A DNA stretch of 64,000 nucleotides, from NCBI RefSeq assembly GCF_026339875.1, contig NZ_JAPEPZ010000001.1, forward strand, positions 6,200,001-6,264,000, read 5' to 3'. The translations under genes were made by a program, and so were the position numbers. A model generated the notes under the pieces. The model made no database searches. It worked only from the letters and a program-made list of their open reading frames with translations, and was not told the DNA's origin. Below are positions 34,231 through 43,506 of the stretch, piece after piece; the stretch's first letter is position 1, and each line of letters starts with the position of its first letter. This stretch comes from Streptomyces sp. NBC_01571. Lineage in GTDB: Bacteria; Actinomycetota; Actinomycetes; Streptomycetales; Streptomycetaceae.

Positions 34231-35430
34231 ATGACCGTGTCCATCGAGTCCGTGGAACCGACGTCCGTCGATACGCCGGCGGGACAGGCCGGGGGAGCGG
34301 CCCCGGGCGACAGCGCCGACGGGAGCGCGGGGGGAGCCGGCGGGACCGCGGGCGAGGTGCTGCGGCCGCACGCCGAGCACGCCTTCGCCGCCGAACTCGC
34401 CGCGCTGGCCGCGCAGGACGACCGGCCCCGCCCGGCCCGCTGGCGGCTGTCGCCGTGGGCGGTGGCGACCTATCTGCTGGGCGGCACCCTGCCGGACGGC
34501 ACGGAGATCACACCGAAGTACGTGGGCCCGCGCCGCATCGTCGAGGTCGCGGTCACCACCCTCGCCACCGACCGCGCCCTACTGCTGCTCGGCGTGCCCG
34601 GTACCGCGAAGACCTGGGTGTCCGAGCACCTGGCCGCGGCGGTCAGCGGCGACTCGACCCTCCTGGTGCAGGGCACCGCCGGCACACCGGAGGAGGCGAT
34701 CCGCTACGGGTGGAACTACGCGCAACTGCTCGCGCACGGCCCCAGCCGGGACGCGCTCGTGCCCAGTCCGGTCATGCGCGCCATGGCCGAGGGCATGACG
34801 GTCCGCGTCGAGGAGCTGACCCGTGTCCCGGCCGACGTACAGGACACGCTGATCACGATCCTGTCGGAGAAGACCCTGCCCATACCGGAGTTGGGCCAGG
34901 AGACCCAGGCCGTCCGCGGCTTCAACCTGATCGCCACGGCCAACGACCGCGACCGCGGTGTGAACGAGCTGTCCAGCGCCCTGCGCCGGCGCTTCAACAC
35001 GGTGGTGCTGCCGCTGCCGGAGAGTGCCGAGGCCGAGGTGGACATCGTCTCGCGCCGCGTCGACCAGATCGGCCGCTCGCTCGACCTCCCGTCGGTCCCG
35101 GACGGCGTCGACGAGATCCGCCGGGTCGTCACCGTCTTCCGTGAGCTGCGCGACGGAGTGACGGCGGACGGGCGTACGAAACTCAAGTCGCCCAGCGGCA
35201 CGCTGTCCACCGCCGAGGCGATCTCCGTCGTCACCGGCGGGCTGGCGCTGGCCGCCCACTTCGGCGACGGCGTTCTGCGCGCCTCGGACGTGGCCGCGGG
35301 CATCCTCGGCGCCGTCGTCCGCGATCCGGCGGCCGACCGGGTGATCTGGCAGGAGTACCTGGAGGCGGTCGTCCGCGAGCGCGAGGGCTGGAAGGACTTC
35401 TACCGGGCCTGCCGGGAGGTGAGCGCGTGA
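34231..35430 (+). CDS. MoxR-family AAA ATPase
   Basis: A 399-residue AAA+ chaperone-type ATPase. After a Gly/Ala-rich N-terminal 50 residues come Walker A GVPGTAKTW near 122, Walker B-type TVRVEELTRVP near 190, sensor 1 FNLIATANDRD near 230, and the arginine-finger region SSALRRRFNTV near 249. The ATG at 34231 follows aggagggggg. Its stop codon overlaps the GTG of the next gene (GTGA). MoxR ATPases typically act with VWA proteins, remodelling or inserting a metal or cofactor into a target; the VWA partner is two genes downstream. Transcribed from the damage-type promoter at 34165-34187. Confidence 0.93.
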   Translation: MTVSIESVEPTSVDTPAGQAGGAAPGDSADGSAGGAGGTAGEVLRPHAEHAFAAELAALAAQDDRPRPARWRLSPWAVATYLLGGTLPDGTEITPKYVGPRRIVEVAVTTLATDRALLLLGVPGTAKTWVSEHLAAAVSGDSTLLVQGTAGTPEEAIRYGWNYAQLLAHGPSRDALVPSPVMRAMAEGMTVRVEELTRVPADVQDTLITILSEKTLPIPELGQETQAVRGFNLIATANDRDRGVNELSSALRRRFNTVVLPLPESAEAEVDIVSRRVDQIGRSLDLPSVPDGVDEIRRVVTVFRELRDGVTADGRTKLKSPSGTLSTAEAISVVTGGLALAAHFGDGVLRASDVAAGILGAVVRDPAADRVIWQEYLEAVVREREGWKDFYRACREVSA

Positions 35431-38141
35431 CCGGACCACGGGAGGGGGCGGGTGAGGAACGCGTCCCCGGAGTGCGGGAGGGGACGCAGAGCGAGGAACT
35501 CGGCCTGCGAGAAGGGACGGAGAGGGAGGAACCCGCCGTCCGGGAAGGGGCGGAGGAGCCCGGTGTGCGGGAGGGGACGCGGCGCGCGGTCGGGGCGGGG
35601 CCGGATCGGGTGCCTCCCGCGCGGGCGGGCGGGCCGCTGCTGCTGGGGGTGCGGCACCACGGCCCCGGCTCGGCGCGTGCCGTGCGGGCCGCGCTGGACG
35701 CGGCGACACCCCGGACCGTCCTGATCGAGGGACCCCCGGAGGCCGACACGCTCATTCCGCTCGCCGCCGACCCTGACATGCGTCCTCCGGTCGCGCTCCT
35801 GGCCCATGTGGTGGACGAGCCGGGCCGCTCCGCCTTCTGGCCGCTGGCCGAGTTCTCCCCGGAGTGGGTGGCGATCCGGTGGGCGCTGGATCACGGTGTC
35901 CCGGCCCGCTTCATCGACCTGCCGGCGACGCACACGCTGGCATGGGGGAAGGAGGAACCGCCCCGGTCACCCGCCGAACCCGCCGAACCCGCGGGCGACG
36001 CCGTGCGGATCGACCCGCTCGCCGTGCTCGCCGAGACAGCCGGTCACGACGATCCCGAGCGCTGGTGGGAGGACGCGGTCGAGCACCGGAGCGGGACCGG
36101 TACCGATCCGTTCGCGCCGTTCGCCGTGCTGGAGGAGGCGATGGGCGCACTGCGGGAGGCGTACGGGGGCGGCGGACACGACCGCGATCCGGAGCGGGAG
36201 GCGTACATGCGGCTCCAGGTACGCGCGGCACAGCGCGAGTTCGGGGACGACGTGGCCGTGGTGTGCGGAGCCTGGCACGTACCCGCGCTGCGCCGCAGAA
36301 CCACGGTCGCCGCCGACCGGGCGCTCCTCAAGGGGCTGCCCAAGGCCAAGGCCGACATGACGTGGGTGCCGTGGACGCACCGCCGGCTGTCCCGGGCCGG
36401 CGGGTACGGCGCGGGCATCGACTCGCCGGGCTGGTACGGGCACCTCTTCGGCGCCCCCGACCGTCCGGTCGAGCGGTGGATGACGAAGGTGGCCCGGCTG
36501 TTGCGCGACGAGGACCGGATGGTCTCCTCCGCGCACGTCATCGAGGCGGTGCGGCTGGCCGACACGCTCGCCGCCGTACGGGGCCGCCCGCTGCCCGGGC
36601 TGACCGAGGCCACCGACGCCGTACGGGCCGTGATGTGTGAGGGCTCGGACGTGCCGCTGGGGCTCGTGCACGACCGGCTCGTGGTCGGCGATGTGCTGGG
36701 CGAGGTGCCGCGGTCCGCACCCGCGGTGCCGCTCCAGCGCGACCTCGCCCGGCTCCAGAAAAGGCTGCGGATCAAACCGGAGCCGCTGGAGCGGGAGTTG
36801 GAGCTCGACCTGCGGGGCGAGAACGACGCGGGGCGGAGCCGGCTCCTGCACCGGCTGCGGCTGCTCGGCATCGGCTGGGGCGAGGCCGCCGCATCCCGCG
36901 GCAGCACCGGCACCTTCCGGGAGACCTGGCGGCTGCGCTGGGAGCCGGAGCTGTCCGTGCGGGTCGCCGAGGCCGGGGTGTGGGGCACGACCGTGCTGTC
37001 CGCGGCGACCGCCAGAGCGGAGGCGGACGCCGTCGCCTCGCCGGCCCTGGCCGACGTCACGGCACTCGCCGAACGCTGTCTGCTCGCCGGACTCACGGAC
37101 GCCCTGCCCGTGGTGATGCGGGTCCTCGCCGACCGGGCCGCGCTGGACACGGACGTCGGCCACCTCGCACAGGCGCTGCCCGCGCTGGTCCGCGCCCTGC
37201 GCTACGGGGACGTTCGCGGCACGGACACCCACGCTCTCACCGAGGTCGCCGCGGGCCTCGCCGAGCGGATCTTCGTCGGTCTCCCACCGGCCTGCGTGGC
37301 ACTCGACGCCGACGCCGCCGAGGACATGCGGCGCCACGTGGACGCGGTGCACGGCGCGGTGGGACTGCTGGGAGAGACGGGACTCCGGGGAGAGACGGGA
37401 CTGTTGGGAGAGACGGTCGCGGTGCGACCGTCCGTCGACGGACCGCCCGGCACGCGGATGCGCGGTCGGTGGCACTCCGTGCTGCGGGTGCTGTCCGGCC
37501 GCGACACCGTTCCCGGTGTGCTCCGTGGACGGGCCGTGCGGCTGCTGCTGGACGACGGCGAGCTGGGACAGGAGGAGGCCGCCCGGCTCATGGGGCTCGT
37601 GCTGTCGCCGGGCACGGAGCCGGGGGACGCGGCCGCGTGGATCGAGGGGTTCGTCGGCGGCGGCTCCGGCGGAGGCATGCTGCTCGTGCACGACGAGCGG
37701 CTGCTCGGATTGGTCGACGCGTGGCTGACGGGGGTACCGGCGGAGGCGTTCACCGATGTGCTCCCGCTGCTGCGGCGCACGTTCTCGGCGTACGAGGCCG
37801 GGGTGCGCAGGACGCTGGGGGAGCTGGTCCGGCGCGGCCCGGGGGCGCGGGGGAGCGCCGCGGCCGCCGCTTCCGGCATACCCGGGTTCGCCCCCGAGCT
37901 GGACGCCGGGCGCGCCGACGCCGTCCTGCCGGTGCTGCGCCTGCTGCTCGGGCAGGACGACAACGAAACCAACGAAACCACTGGCGCCGACGAATCCGCC
38001 GACGCGGACGCCGACGAAACCGGCGCCGATCAAGCCGCCGACGCCGACGCCGATGAAGCCGCCGACGCCGACGCCGACGCCGATGAAAGCGACGGCGACG
38101 AATCCGCAGACGCCGACGACCTCGTGGGGGCGGACCGATGA
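35427..38141 (+). CDS. DUF5682 family protein
   Basis: A 904-residue protein. The conserved N-terminal motif GVRHHGPGSARAVRAAL near 72-88, then VLIEGPPEAD, and a later VVCGAWHVPAL near 283, place it in DUF5682, which resembles EreA/ChaN/TraB-type folds with paired His-containing loops; hydrolase or binding activity is unproven. Two low-complexity expansions stand out. Residues 4-55 carry repeats of VREGT/LREGT. The C-terminal 60 residues are an Asp/Ala/Glu-rich tail (DADADE, repeated), very acidic. A three-unit GETGL repeat lies near 650. It overlaps MoxR by 4 bases (GTGA) and the VWA gene by 4 bases (ATGA), so the three are tightly coupled. Confidence 0.85.
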   Translation: MTGPREGAGEERVPGVREGTQSEELGLREGTEREEPAVREGAEEPGVREGTRRAVGAGPDRVPPARAGGPLLLGVRHHGPGSARAVRAALDAATPRTVLIEGPPEADTLIPLAADPDMRPPVALLAHVVDEPGRSAFWPLAEFSPEWVAIRWALDHGVPARFIDLPATHTLAWGKEEPPRSPAEPAEPAGDAVRIDPLAVLAETAGHDDPERWWEDAVEHRSGTGTDPFAPFAVLEEAMGALREAYGGGGHDRDPEREAYMRLQVRAAQREFGDDVAVVCGAWHVPALRRRTTVAADRALLKGLPKAKADMTWVPWTHRRLSRAGGYGAGIDSPGWYGHLFGAPDRPVERWMTKVARLLRDEDRMVSSAHVIEAVRLADTLAAVRGRPLPGLTEATDAVRAVMCEGSDVPLGLVHDRLVVGDVLGEVPRSAPAVPLQRDLARLQKRLRIKPEPLERELELDLRGENDAGRSRLLHRLRLLGIGWGEAAASRGSTGTFRETWRLRWEPELSVRVAEAGVWGTTVLSAATARAEADAVASPALADVTALAERCLLAGLTDALPVVMRVLADRAALDTDVGHLAQALPALVRALRYGDVRGTDTHALTEVAAGLAERIFVGLPPACVALDADAAEDMRRHVDAVHGAVGLLGETGLRGETGLLGETVAVRPSVDGPPGTRMRGRWHSVLRVLSGRDTVPGVLRGRAVRLLLDDGELGQEEAARLMGLVLSPGTEPGDAAAWIEGFVGGGSGGGMLLVHDERLLGLVDAWLTGVPAEAFTDVLPLLRRTFSAYEAGVRRTLGELVRRGPGARGSAAAAASGIPGFAPELDAGRADAVLPVLRLLLGQDDNETNETTGADESADADADETGADQAADADADEAADADADADESDGDESADADDLVGADR
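37940..38120. repeat. Tandem repeat coding for the acidic tail of the DUF5682 protein
   Basis: Multiple gccgacgcc / gacgccgat units of 6 to 9 bases, giving Asp-Ala repeats. The units are in-frame multiples of three, so expansion or contraction would change tail length without frameshift. Confidence 0.7.
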
Positions 38142-39418
38142 CCTCAGTACCGCTGGACCCGGCCGACGCGCCCCGACCTGACAGCGCGCCCCGGCCGACG
38201 GACGCACACCAGACGGTCGACGCCCCCCGACCGGTCGACGCACCGCGGCCGGTCGGTGTGCGCCGTGCGAACGCCTCGGCCGGCGAGCGGCTGCGGCGCT
38301 GGCGGCTCGTGCTCGGGGGCGACGAGGCGGACGGCACCGGACACGCGCTCGCCGGGCAGGACGCGGCGATGGACGGCGCGCTCACCGCGTTGTACGGGAA
38401 GGGGAGCGGGACGCAGTCGGGGCGGGACCGTTCGGCGGGGCTCGGGGCGTCCGCACCGTCGGTCGCGCGCTGGCTCGGGGACATCCGGACGTACTTCCCG
38501 TCGTCCGTCGTGCAGGTCATGCAGCGGGACGCGATCGACCGGCTCGGGTTGTCCGCCCTGCTGCTGGAGCCCGAGATGCTGGAGGCGGTGGAGGCCGACG
38601 TGCACCTGGTGGGCACCCTCCTCTCCCTCAACAAGGCCATGCCGGAGACGACGAAGGAGACCGCGCGGGCCGTCGTGCGCAAGGTCGTCGAGGACTTGGA
38701 GAAGCGGCTCGCGACCCGCACCCGGGCCTCGCTCTCCGGCGCCCTCGACCGCAGCGCCCGCATCAACCGCCCCCGCCACCACGACATCGACTGGAACCGC
38801 ACGATCGCGGCCAACCTGAAGCACTACCTGCCCGAACACCGCACGGTCGTTCCCGAGCGGCTGATCGGTCACGGACACGCCTCGCAGTCCCTGAGGAAGG
38901 AGGTCGTCCTGTGCGTCGACCAGTCGGGCTCGATGGCCGCGTCCGTCGTCTACGCGTCCGTCTTCGGGGCCGTCCTCGCGTCGATGCGGTCCATCGCCAC
39001 CCGGCTCGTCGTCTTCGACACGGCCGTCGTCGACCTCACCGACCAGCTCGACGACCCGGTCGACGTCCTCTTCGGCACGCAGCTCGGCGGCGGTACGGAC
39101 ATCAACCGGGCGCTCGCGTACTGCCAGTTGCAGATCACCCGGCCCGCCGACACCGTGGTCGTGCTCATCAGCGACCTCTACGAAGGGGGCATACGCGACG
39201 AGATGCTGAAGCGGGTAGCGGCGATGAAGGCGTCGGGGGTGCAGTTCGTGACGCTGCTGGCCCTGTCCGACGAGGGGACGCCGGCCTACGACCGTGAGCA
39301 CGCGTCGGCACTCGCGGCGCTGGGCGCACCGGCGTTCGCCTGCACACCCGATCTGTTTCCCGACGTGATGGCGGCGGCGATCGAGAAGCGTCCGCTTCCC
39401 GTGCCCGACGCCGTGTGA
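38138..39418 (+). CDS. VWA domain protein, CoxE-like
   Basis: A 426-residue protein. The first 45 residues are Pro/Asp/Arg repeats (DAPRPVDAPRPVG). A helical region (50-240) precedes a C-terminal von Willebrand A domain with a complete MIDAS: VLCVDQSGSMAAS near 252 (DxSxS), the Thr in GTQLGGGTDINRAL near 317, and the Asp in VVLISDLYEGG near 342. The MIDAS binds Mg or Mn and a partner ligand. The start overlaps the DUF5682 stop (ATGA). With MoxR it forms the classic MoxR-VWA pair; DUF5682 between them is the likely specific component or client. Last gene of the operon. Confidence 0.92.
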   Translation: MTSVPLDPADAPRPDSAPRPTDAHQTVDAPRPVDAPRPVGVRRANASAGERLRRWRLVLGGDEADGTGHALAGQDAAMDGALTALYGKGSGTQSGRDRSAGLGASAPSVARWLGDIRTYFPSSVVQVMQRDAIDRLGLSALLLEPEMLEAVEADVHLVGTLLSLNKAMPETTKETARAVVRKVVEDLEKRLATRTRASLSGALDRSARINRPRHHDIDWNRTIAANLKHYLPEHRTVVPERLIGHGHASQSLRKEVVLCVDQSGSMAASVVYASVFGAVLASMRSIATRLVVFDTAVVDLTDQLDDPVDVLFGTQLGGGTDINRALAYCQLQITRPADTVVVLISDLYEGGIRDEMLKRVAAMKASGVQFVTLLALSDEGTPAYDREHASALAALGAPAFACTPDLFPDVMAAAIEKRPLPVPDAV

Positions 39419-39517
39419 CGAGAGCCGAAAAACCGGACATGAATACCCATCGGTAACAGGGGGCTTGCGCAACCGCGGGAGTCCCGTGCGAGGATCATCG
39501 CCTCTTCGAATCGAACG

Positions 39518-40837
39518 GTGCGCCGAGTTCTGTCCCGTACCGTCCGGCCCCGCCGCACGGAGGCTCTCCCCGTCTTGCTCCCGACCGCCGCACCGCCCGT
39601 CGCCGGTGCCGCTCTGCGCCTGCTGCGCACGGCGGCGGGGCGGCGCGCGCTGCAGGCTTCGTTGCTGGTGGGCGGGGTGTTCGCGCTCGGCTTCCTCTGC
39701 GGGGAACAGGCACGCGCGGCGGACGGCCGGACGCCCACGGCTCTGACGACGCAGGTGGCTTCGGCGGCGGAACGGGCCGCGCAGCCGCTCCTCGCCGCGA
39801 CCACCGGGGCACCGGCCGGGCAGCCTGCGGGCAACTCGGCCGAGCGGAACCGGAAGCCGCAGCCGGACCACTGGCCCCAACCGAACGAGAAGCCGCAGCC
39901 GGGCCTGAAGCCCGACCCGAACGAGAAGCCCCACCCGAACCAGAAGCCGCAGTCGAACCAGAAGCCGCAGTCGAACGAGAAGCCCCACCCGAACCAGAAG
40001 CCGCAGTCGAACGAGAAGCCGTATCCGAACCAGAAGCCCGAGTCGAACGAGAAGCCGCGGCTGAAGCCGGAGTTGTTCCAGAAGCCGGGGGAGCGCGGGG
40101 AGCCGCGGCAGAAGCAGCTCGCGGCACCGACGAAGGCGCCCCGGGTACCGGCGTCGGCCGACCGTGCCGGCTCCCTGGTCGCCGAAGCCGTCGGCAGCGT
40201 CGTACGACCGGTTGCCGACACCGCCGTACGGCCGGTCGGTGATCTCGTGGAGACGCTCACCGGGGAACTGACCACCTCCCTGCCGGAGACTCTGCCGCCC
40301 CTCCCCGCACTCCCGGCAGTGCCGCCGGTGGGGGCAGTCCCGTCGCTTCCGTCCCCGCCCTCGCCTCCCGGCGTGTTCCCGCCCGCGCCGAGCAGGGGGG
40401 ACAGGGAACAGCTTCCGCCCGCGGATCCGGACCACCCGCAACATTCGGGCGCGGTGGGCGCGCCGGTCCCGCACCCGGTGGCACCCCGCGCCGCCGGGAG
40501 GGAGCCGGGTTCCACGGCTGTCCTCGCGTACGGTCCCGCGTCCCTCCGTGTGGACGTCCGGGCGGGTGCCACGCACGCGGGACATGGTCACGACGGCCAC
40601 CATGGCGGTCGTCAGGTCACAGGACCGGCTCGCGCACGTCAGGCGCCGGTCGGTGACTCCTCGGGCGCGCCGGGTGACCGGCCCGCTGTCGACGGCGGGG
40701 TGTCGCGGCACGGCGACGCGTATGCCGTCGCCCCGGACCACCGCGCGCCGCTGCGGCTCGTGTCCGGCACGTCCGAGGCCGTGACCGCGGCCGGGACCCG
40801 GGACAGGTACCGGGACATTCCGCTTTTCCCCGGCTAG
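39518..40837 (+). CDS. Secreted or anchored proline-rich repeat protein
   Basis: A 439-residue protein with an N-terminal hydrophobic segment (LQASLLVGGVFALGFLCG, about 43-61) ahead of an exported, Pro-rich chain. Residues 105-185 consist of about twelve 6-residue units of the form NEKPHP / NQKPQS. The region after this is Pro/Ala-rich, with a His-rich patch (HAGHGHDGHHGG near 352). No domain recognised; a wall-spanning or extracellular structural role is a guess. The GTG at 39518 lacks an obvious ribosome-binding site. It lies 99 bases after the VWA gene and is probably not part of that system. Confidence 0.6.
   Translation: MRRVLSRTVRPRRTEALPVLLPTAAPPVAGAALRLLRTAAGRRALQASLLVGGVFALGFLCGEQARAADGRTPTALTTQVASAAERAAQPLLAATTGAPAGQPAGNSAERNRKPQPDHWPQPNEKPQPGLKPDPNEKPHPNQKPQSNQKPQSNEKPHPNQKPQSNEKPYPNQKPESNEKPRLKPELFQKPGERGEPRQKQLAAPTKAPRVPASADRAGSLVAEAVGSVVRPVADTAVRPVGDLVETLTGELTTSLPETLPPLPALPAVPPVGAVPSLPSPPSPPGVFPPAPSRGDREQLPPADPDHPQHSGAVGAPVPHPVAPRAAGREPGSTAVLAYGPASLRVDVRAGATHAGHGHDGHHGGRQVTGPARARQAPVGDSSGAPGDRPAVDGGVSRHGDAYAVAPDHRAPLRLVSGTSEAVTAAGTRDRYRDIPLFPG
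39858..40075. repeat. 18-base tandem repeat inside the proline-rich protein gene
   Basis: Units such as aacgagaagccgcagccg and aaccagaagccgcagtcg recur about twelve times in frame, each giving six residues. The high identity of several adjacent units suggests recent expansion. Confidence 0.85.
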
Positions 40838-41367
40838 GACCCTCCTACCCCGGTCGGTGACCCGCCCGCGCGAGGACGGCACGCGTACCTCCCATCGCCC
40901 CCCGAGGGGGGATGTCCGGGGCATGACCGAGCCGGCCGTCCCGCGCACCAGGCACACCTGACTGGTCCGTACACACCTGAGACTCCGCGGGGCCGCAGCC
41001 CCGGACGGCCGAAAACCGTCGGACCCGTCCGGCCGTACCCCGCGGACGGGACAGGTGGTCCCCATTGGGGTGGGGAGCACCTGTCCCGGGCCCCTCAAGG
41101 GCCTGTTCAAGGGGCCTCACCGGGCCAACCCCAGCCCGGTGAGGCCCTGCCCCGCCAAGGGCCCGGCGAGATCTGTGACAGGTATCACCGCTCAGGTGTG
41201 ATCTGCGATTTAGGGACCCACGTCCTGCGGCGATAACCTGCGGGACGGACATGCCGCGCGCTCGGACACCGTGTGCGCCTCCCTAGTGACAGCGGACGTC
41301 ACGTTGCCCTTCGCGGCACGCCCACGCATCCAACGAACCGCGAGATCACTGATAGGGACGGACGCGC
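40838..41367. other. Long intergenic region upstream of sucC
   Basis: About 530 bases. The left half contains G+C-rich inverted repeats including the hairpin at 41112-41147. The right part (41170-41250), with ctgtgacaggtatcacc, gtgtgatctgcgatttag and gcgataacctgc, is the probable sucCD promoter region. No gene recognised. Confidence 0.5.
41112..41147 (+). terminator. Hairpin terminator upstream of sucC
   Basis: Perfect 14-base arms gggcctcaccgggc / gcccggtgaggccc with an 8-base loop. It would insulate sucCD from transcription entering from the left. Confidence 0.7.
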
Positions 41368-42546
41368 GTGGACCTGTTCGAGTACCAGGCGAGGGACCTC
41401 TTCGCCAAGCACGGTGTACCGGTGCTGGCCGGTGAAGTCATCGACACGCCTGAGGCAGCCCGCGAGGCGACCGAGCGTCTTGGCGGCAAGTCCGTCGTCA
41501 AGGCCCAGGTGAAGGTCGGTGGCCGCGGAAAGGCCGGCGGCGTCAAGCTCGCCGCCACCCCGGACGAGGCCGTCGCCCGCGCGACGGACATCCTCGGCAT
41601 GGACATCAAGGGCCACACGGTCCACAAGGTGATGATCGCCGAGACCGCGCCCGAGATCGTCGAGGAGTACTACGTCTCGTACCTCCTCGACCGCACGAAC
41701 CGCACCTTCCTCGCCATGGCGTCCGTCCAGGGCGGCGTGGAGATCGAGGTCGTCGCGGAGGAGAACCCCGACGCCCTCGCGAAGGTGCCGGTCGACGCCA
41801 ACGAAGGCGTGTCGATCGAGAAGGCCCGCGAGATCGTCGCCCAGGCGAAGTTCCCGGCCGAGGTCGCGGAGCAGGTCGCCGAGATCCTGGTGACGCTGTG
41901 GGACACCTTCATCAAGGAGGACGCCCTCCTCGTCGAGGTGAACCCGCTCGCCAAGGTCGCCTCCGGCAAGGTCATCGCCCTCGACGGCAAGGTCTCCCTC
42001 GACGAGAACGCCGAGTTCCGCCAGCCGGACCACGAGGCGCTCGTCGACCACGCGGCGGCCAACCCGCTCGAGGCCGCCGCCAAGGCGAAGAACCTCAACT
42101 ACGTCAAGCTCGACGGCGAGGTCGGCATCATCGGCAACGGCGCGGGTCTCGTCATGAGCACCCTGGACGTCGTCGCGTATGCCGGTGAGAACCACGGTGG
42201 CGTGAAGCCCGCCAACTTCCTCGACATCGGCGGCGGCGCCTCCGCCGCGGTCATGGCGAACGGCCTGGAGATCATCCTCGGCGACCCGGACGTCAAGTCC
42301 GTCTTCGTCAACGTCTTCGGTGGCATCACCGCCTGCGACGAGGTCGCCAACGGCATCGTCCAGGCGCTGCAGCTGCTCGCCGACAAGGGCGAGGAAGTCA
42401 CCAAGCCGCTGGTCGTGCGTCTCGACGGCAACAACGCCGAACTGGGTCGCAAGATCCTCTCGGACGCCAACCACCCGCTGGTCCAGCGCGTGGACACCAT
42501 GGACGGCGCGGCCGACAAGGCCGCCGAGCTCGCGGCTGCGAAGTAA
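41368..42546 (+). CDS. sucC: Succinyl-CoA ligase, beta subunit
   Basis: A 392-residue ATP-grasp subunit. With SucD it interconverts succinyl-CoA and succinate with nucleotide triphosphate formation in the TCA cycle. Landmarks: [18 protein letters not shown] at the start, the nucleotide-binding [14 protein letters not shown] near 49-62, EINPLA-type motif VEVNPLAKV near 190, [12 protein letters not shown] near 256 and [13 protein letters not shown] near 314. GTG at 41368 with aggga upstream. sucD follows after 21 bases. Length is as usual for the family. Confidence 0.97.
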   Translation: MDLFEYQARDLFAKHGVPVLAGEVIDTPEAAREATERLGGKSVVKAQVKVGGRGKAGGVKLAATPDEAVARATDILGMDIKGHTVHKVMIAETAPEIVEEYYVSYLLDRTNRTFLAMASVQGGVEIEVVAEENPDALAKVPVDANEGVSIEKAREIVAQAKFPAEVAEQVAEILVTLWDTFIKEDALLVEVNPLAKVASGKVIALDGKVSLDENAEFRQPDHEALVDHAAANPLEAAAKAKNLNYVKLDGEVGIIGNGAGLVMSTLDVVAYAGENHGGVKPANFLDIGGGASAAVMANGLEIILGDPDVKSVFVNVFGGITACDEVANGIVQALQLLADKGEEVTKPLVVRLDGNNAELGRKILSDANHPLVQRVDTMDGAADKAAELAAAK

Positions 42547-42567
42547 GGGACGAGGGACTAAACAGCC

Positions 42568-43452
42568 ATGGCTATCTTCCTCAACAAGGACAGCAAGGTC
42601 ATCGTCCAGGGCATGACCGGTGCCACGGGTATGAAGCACACCAAGCTCATGCTCGCGGACGGCACGAACATCGTCGGTGGCGTGAACCCGCGCAAGGCGG
42701 GCACGTCCGTCGACATCGACGGCACCGAGATCCCCGTCTTCGGCACGGTCGCCGAGGCGATCGAGAAGACGGGCGCCAACGTCTCCGTCCTCTTCGTGCC
42801 GCCGGCCTTCGCGAAGGCCGCCGTCGTCGAGGCGATCGACGCGGAGATCCCCCTCGCGGTCGTCATCACCGAGGGCATCGCCGTCCACGACTCCGCCGCC
42901 TTCTGGGCGTACGCGAAGGCGAAGGGCAACAAGACCCGCATCATCGGCCCGAACTGCCCCGGCCTCATCACCCCGGGCCAGTCCAACGCCGGCATCATCC
43001 CGGGCGACATCACGAAGCCGGGCCGCATCGGCCTGGTCTCGAAGTCCGGCACGCTGACGTACCAGATGATGTACGAGCTCCGTGACATCGGCTTCTCGTC
43101 CGCCGTGGGCATCGGCGGCGACCCGGTGATCGGTACGACGCACATCGACGCGCTCGCCGCGTTCGAGGCCGACCCCGACACCGACCTGATCGTCATGATC
43201 GGTGAGATCGGCGGCGACGCCGAGGAGCGGGCCGCGGACTTCATCGCGAAGAACGTGACGAAGCCGGTCGTCGGCTACGTCGCGGGCTTCACCGCGCCCG
43301 AGGGCAAGACCATGGGCCACGCCGGCGCCATCGTCTCCGGCTCCTCCGGTACGGCCGCCGCGAAGAAGGAGGCCCTCGAGGCCGCCGGCGTCAAGGTCGG
43401 CAAGACGCCGACCGAGACGGCGAAGCTGGCGCGCGAACTGCTCAAGGGCTGA
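42568..43452 (+). CDS. sucD: Succinyl-CoA ligase, alpha subunit
   Basis: A 294-residue CoA-binding subunit. The Rossmann CoA site is [16 protein letters not shown] near 12-27. The [12 protein letters not shown] loop is near 125, the second catalytic region SKSGTLTYQ near 155, and the phosphorylated His is in [13 protein letters not shown] near 249. The ATG at 42568 ends a short spacer with gaggga. It forms an operon with sucC, closed by the terminator at 43466. Confidence 0.97.
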   Translation: MAIFLNKDSKVIVQGMTGATGMKHTKLMLADGTNIVGGVNPRKAGTSVDIDGTEIPVFGTVAEAIEKTGANVSVLFVPPAFAKAAVVEAIDAEIPLAVVITEGIAVHDSAAFWAYAKAKGNKTRIIGPNCPGLITPGQSNAGIIPGDITKPGRIGLVSKSGTLTYQMMYELRDIGFSSAVGIGGDPVIGTTHIDALAAFEADPDTDLIVMIGEIGGDAEERAADFIAKNVTKPVVGYVAGFTAPEGKTMGHAGAIVSGSSGTAAAKKEALEAAGVKVGKTPTETAKLARELLKG

Positions 43453-43465
43453 CACGCGACAGCGA

Positions 43466-43499
43466 GACGGGCCCGCACCCCCTGGGGTGCGGGCCCGTC
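43466..43499. terminator. Terminator between convergent sucD and the sigma-like gene
   Basis: Perfect 16-base arms gacgggcccgcacccc / ggggtgcgggcccgtc with a 2-base loop, between the two stop codons, so it can act in both directions. Confidence 0.85.
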
Positions 43500-43506
43500 C
43501 GCGTTC

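Noticed and set aside
35967..41110. Very long minus-strand open frames opposite DUF5682, VWA and the proline-rich protein
   Set aside because: They mirror the third-position G+C bias of the plus-strand genes; the repeats in them are complements of the Asp/Ala and NEKP repeats.
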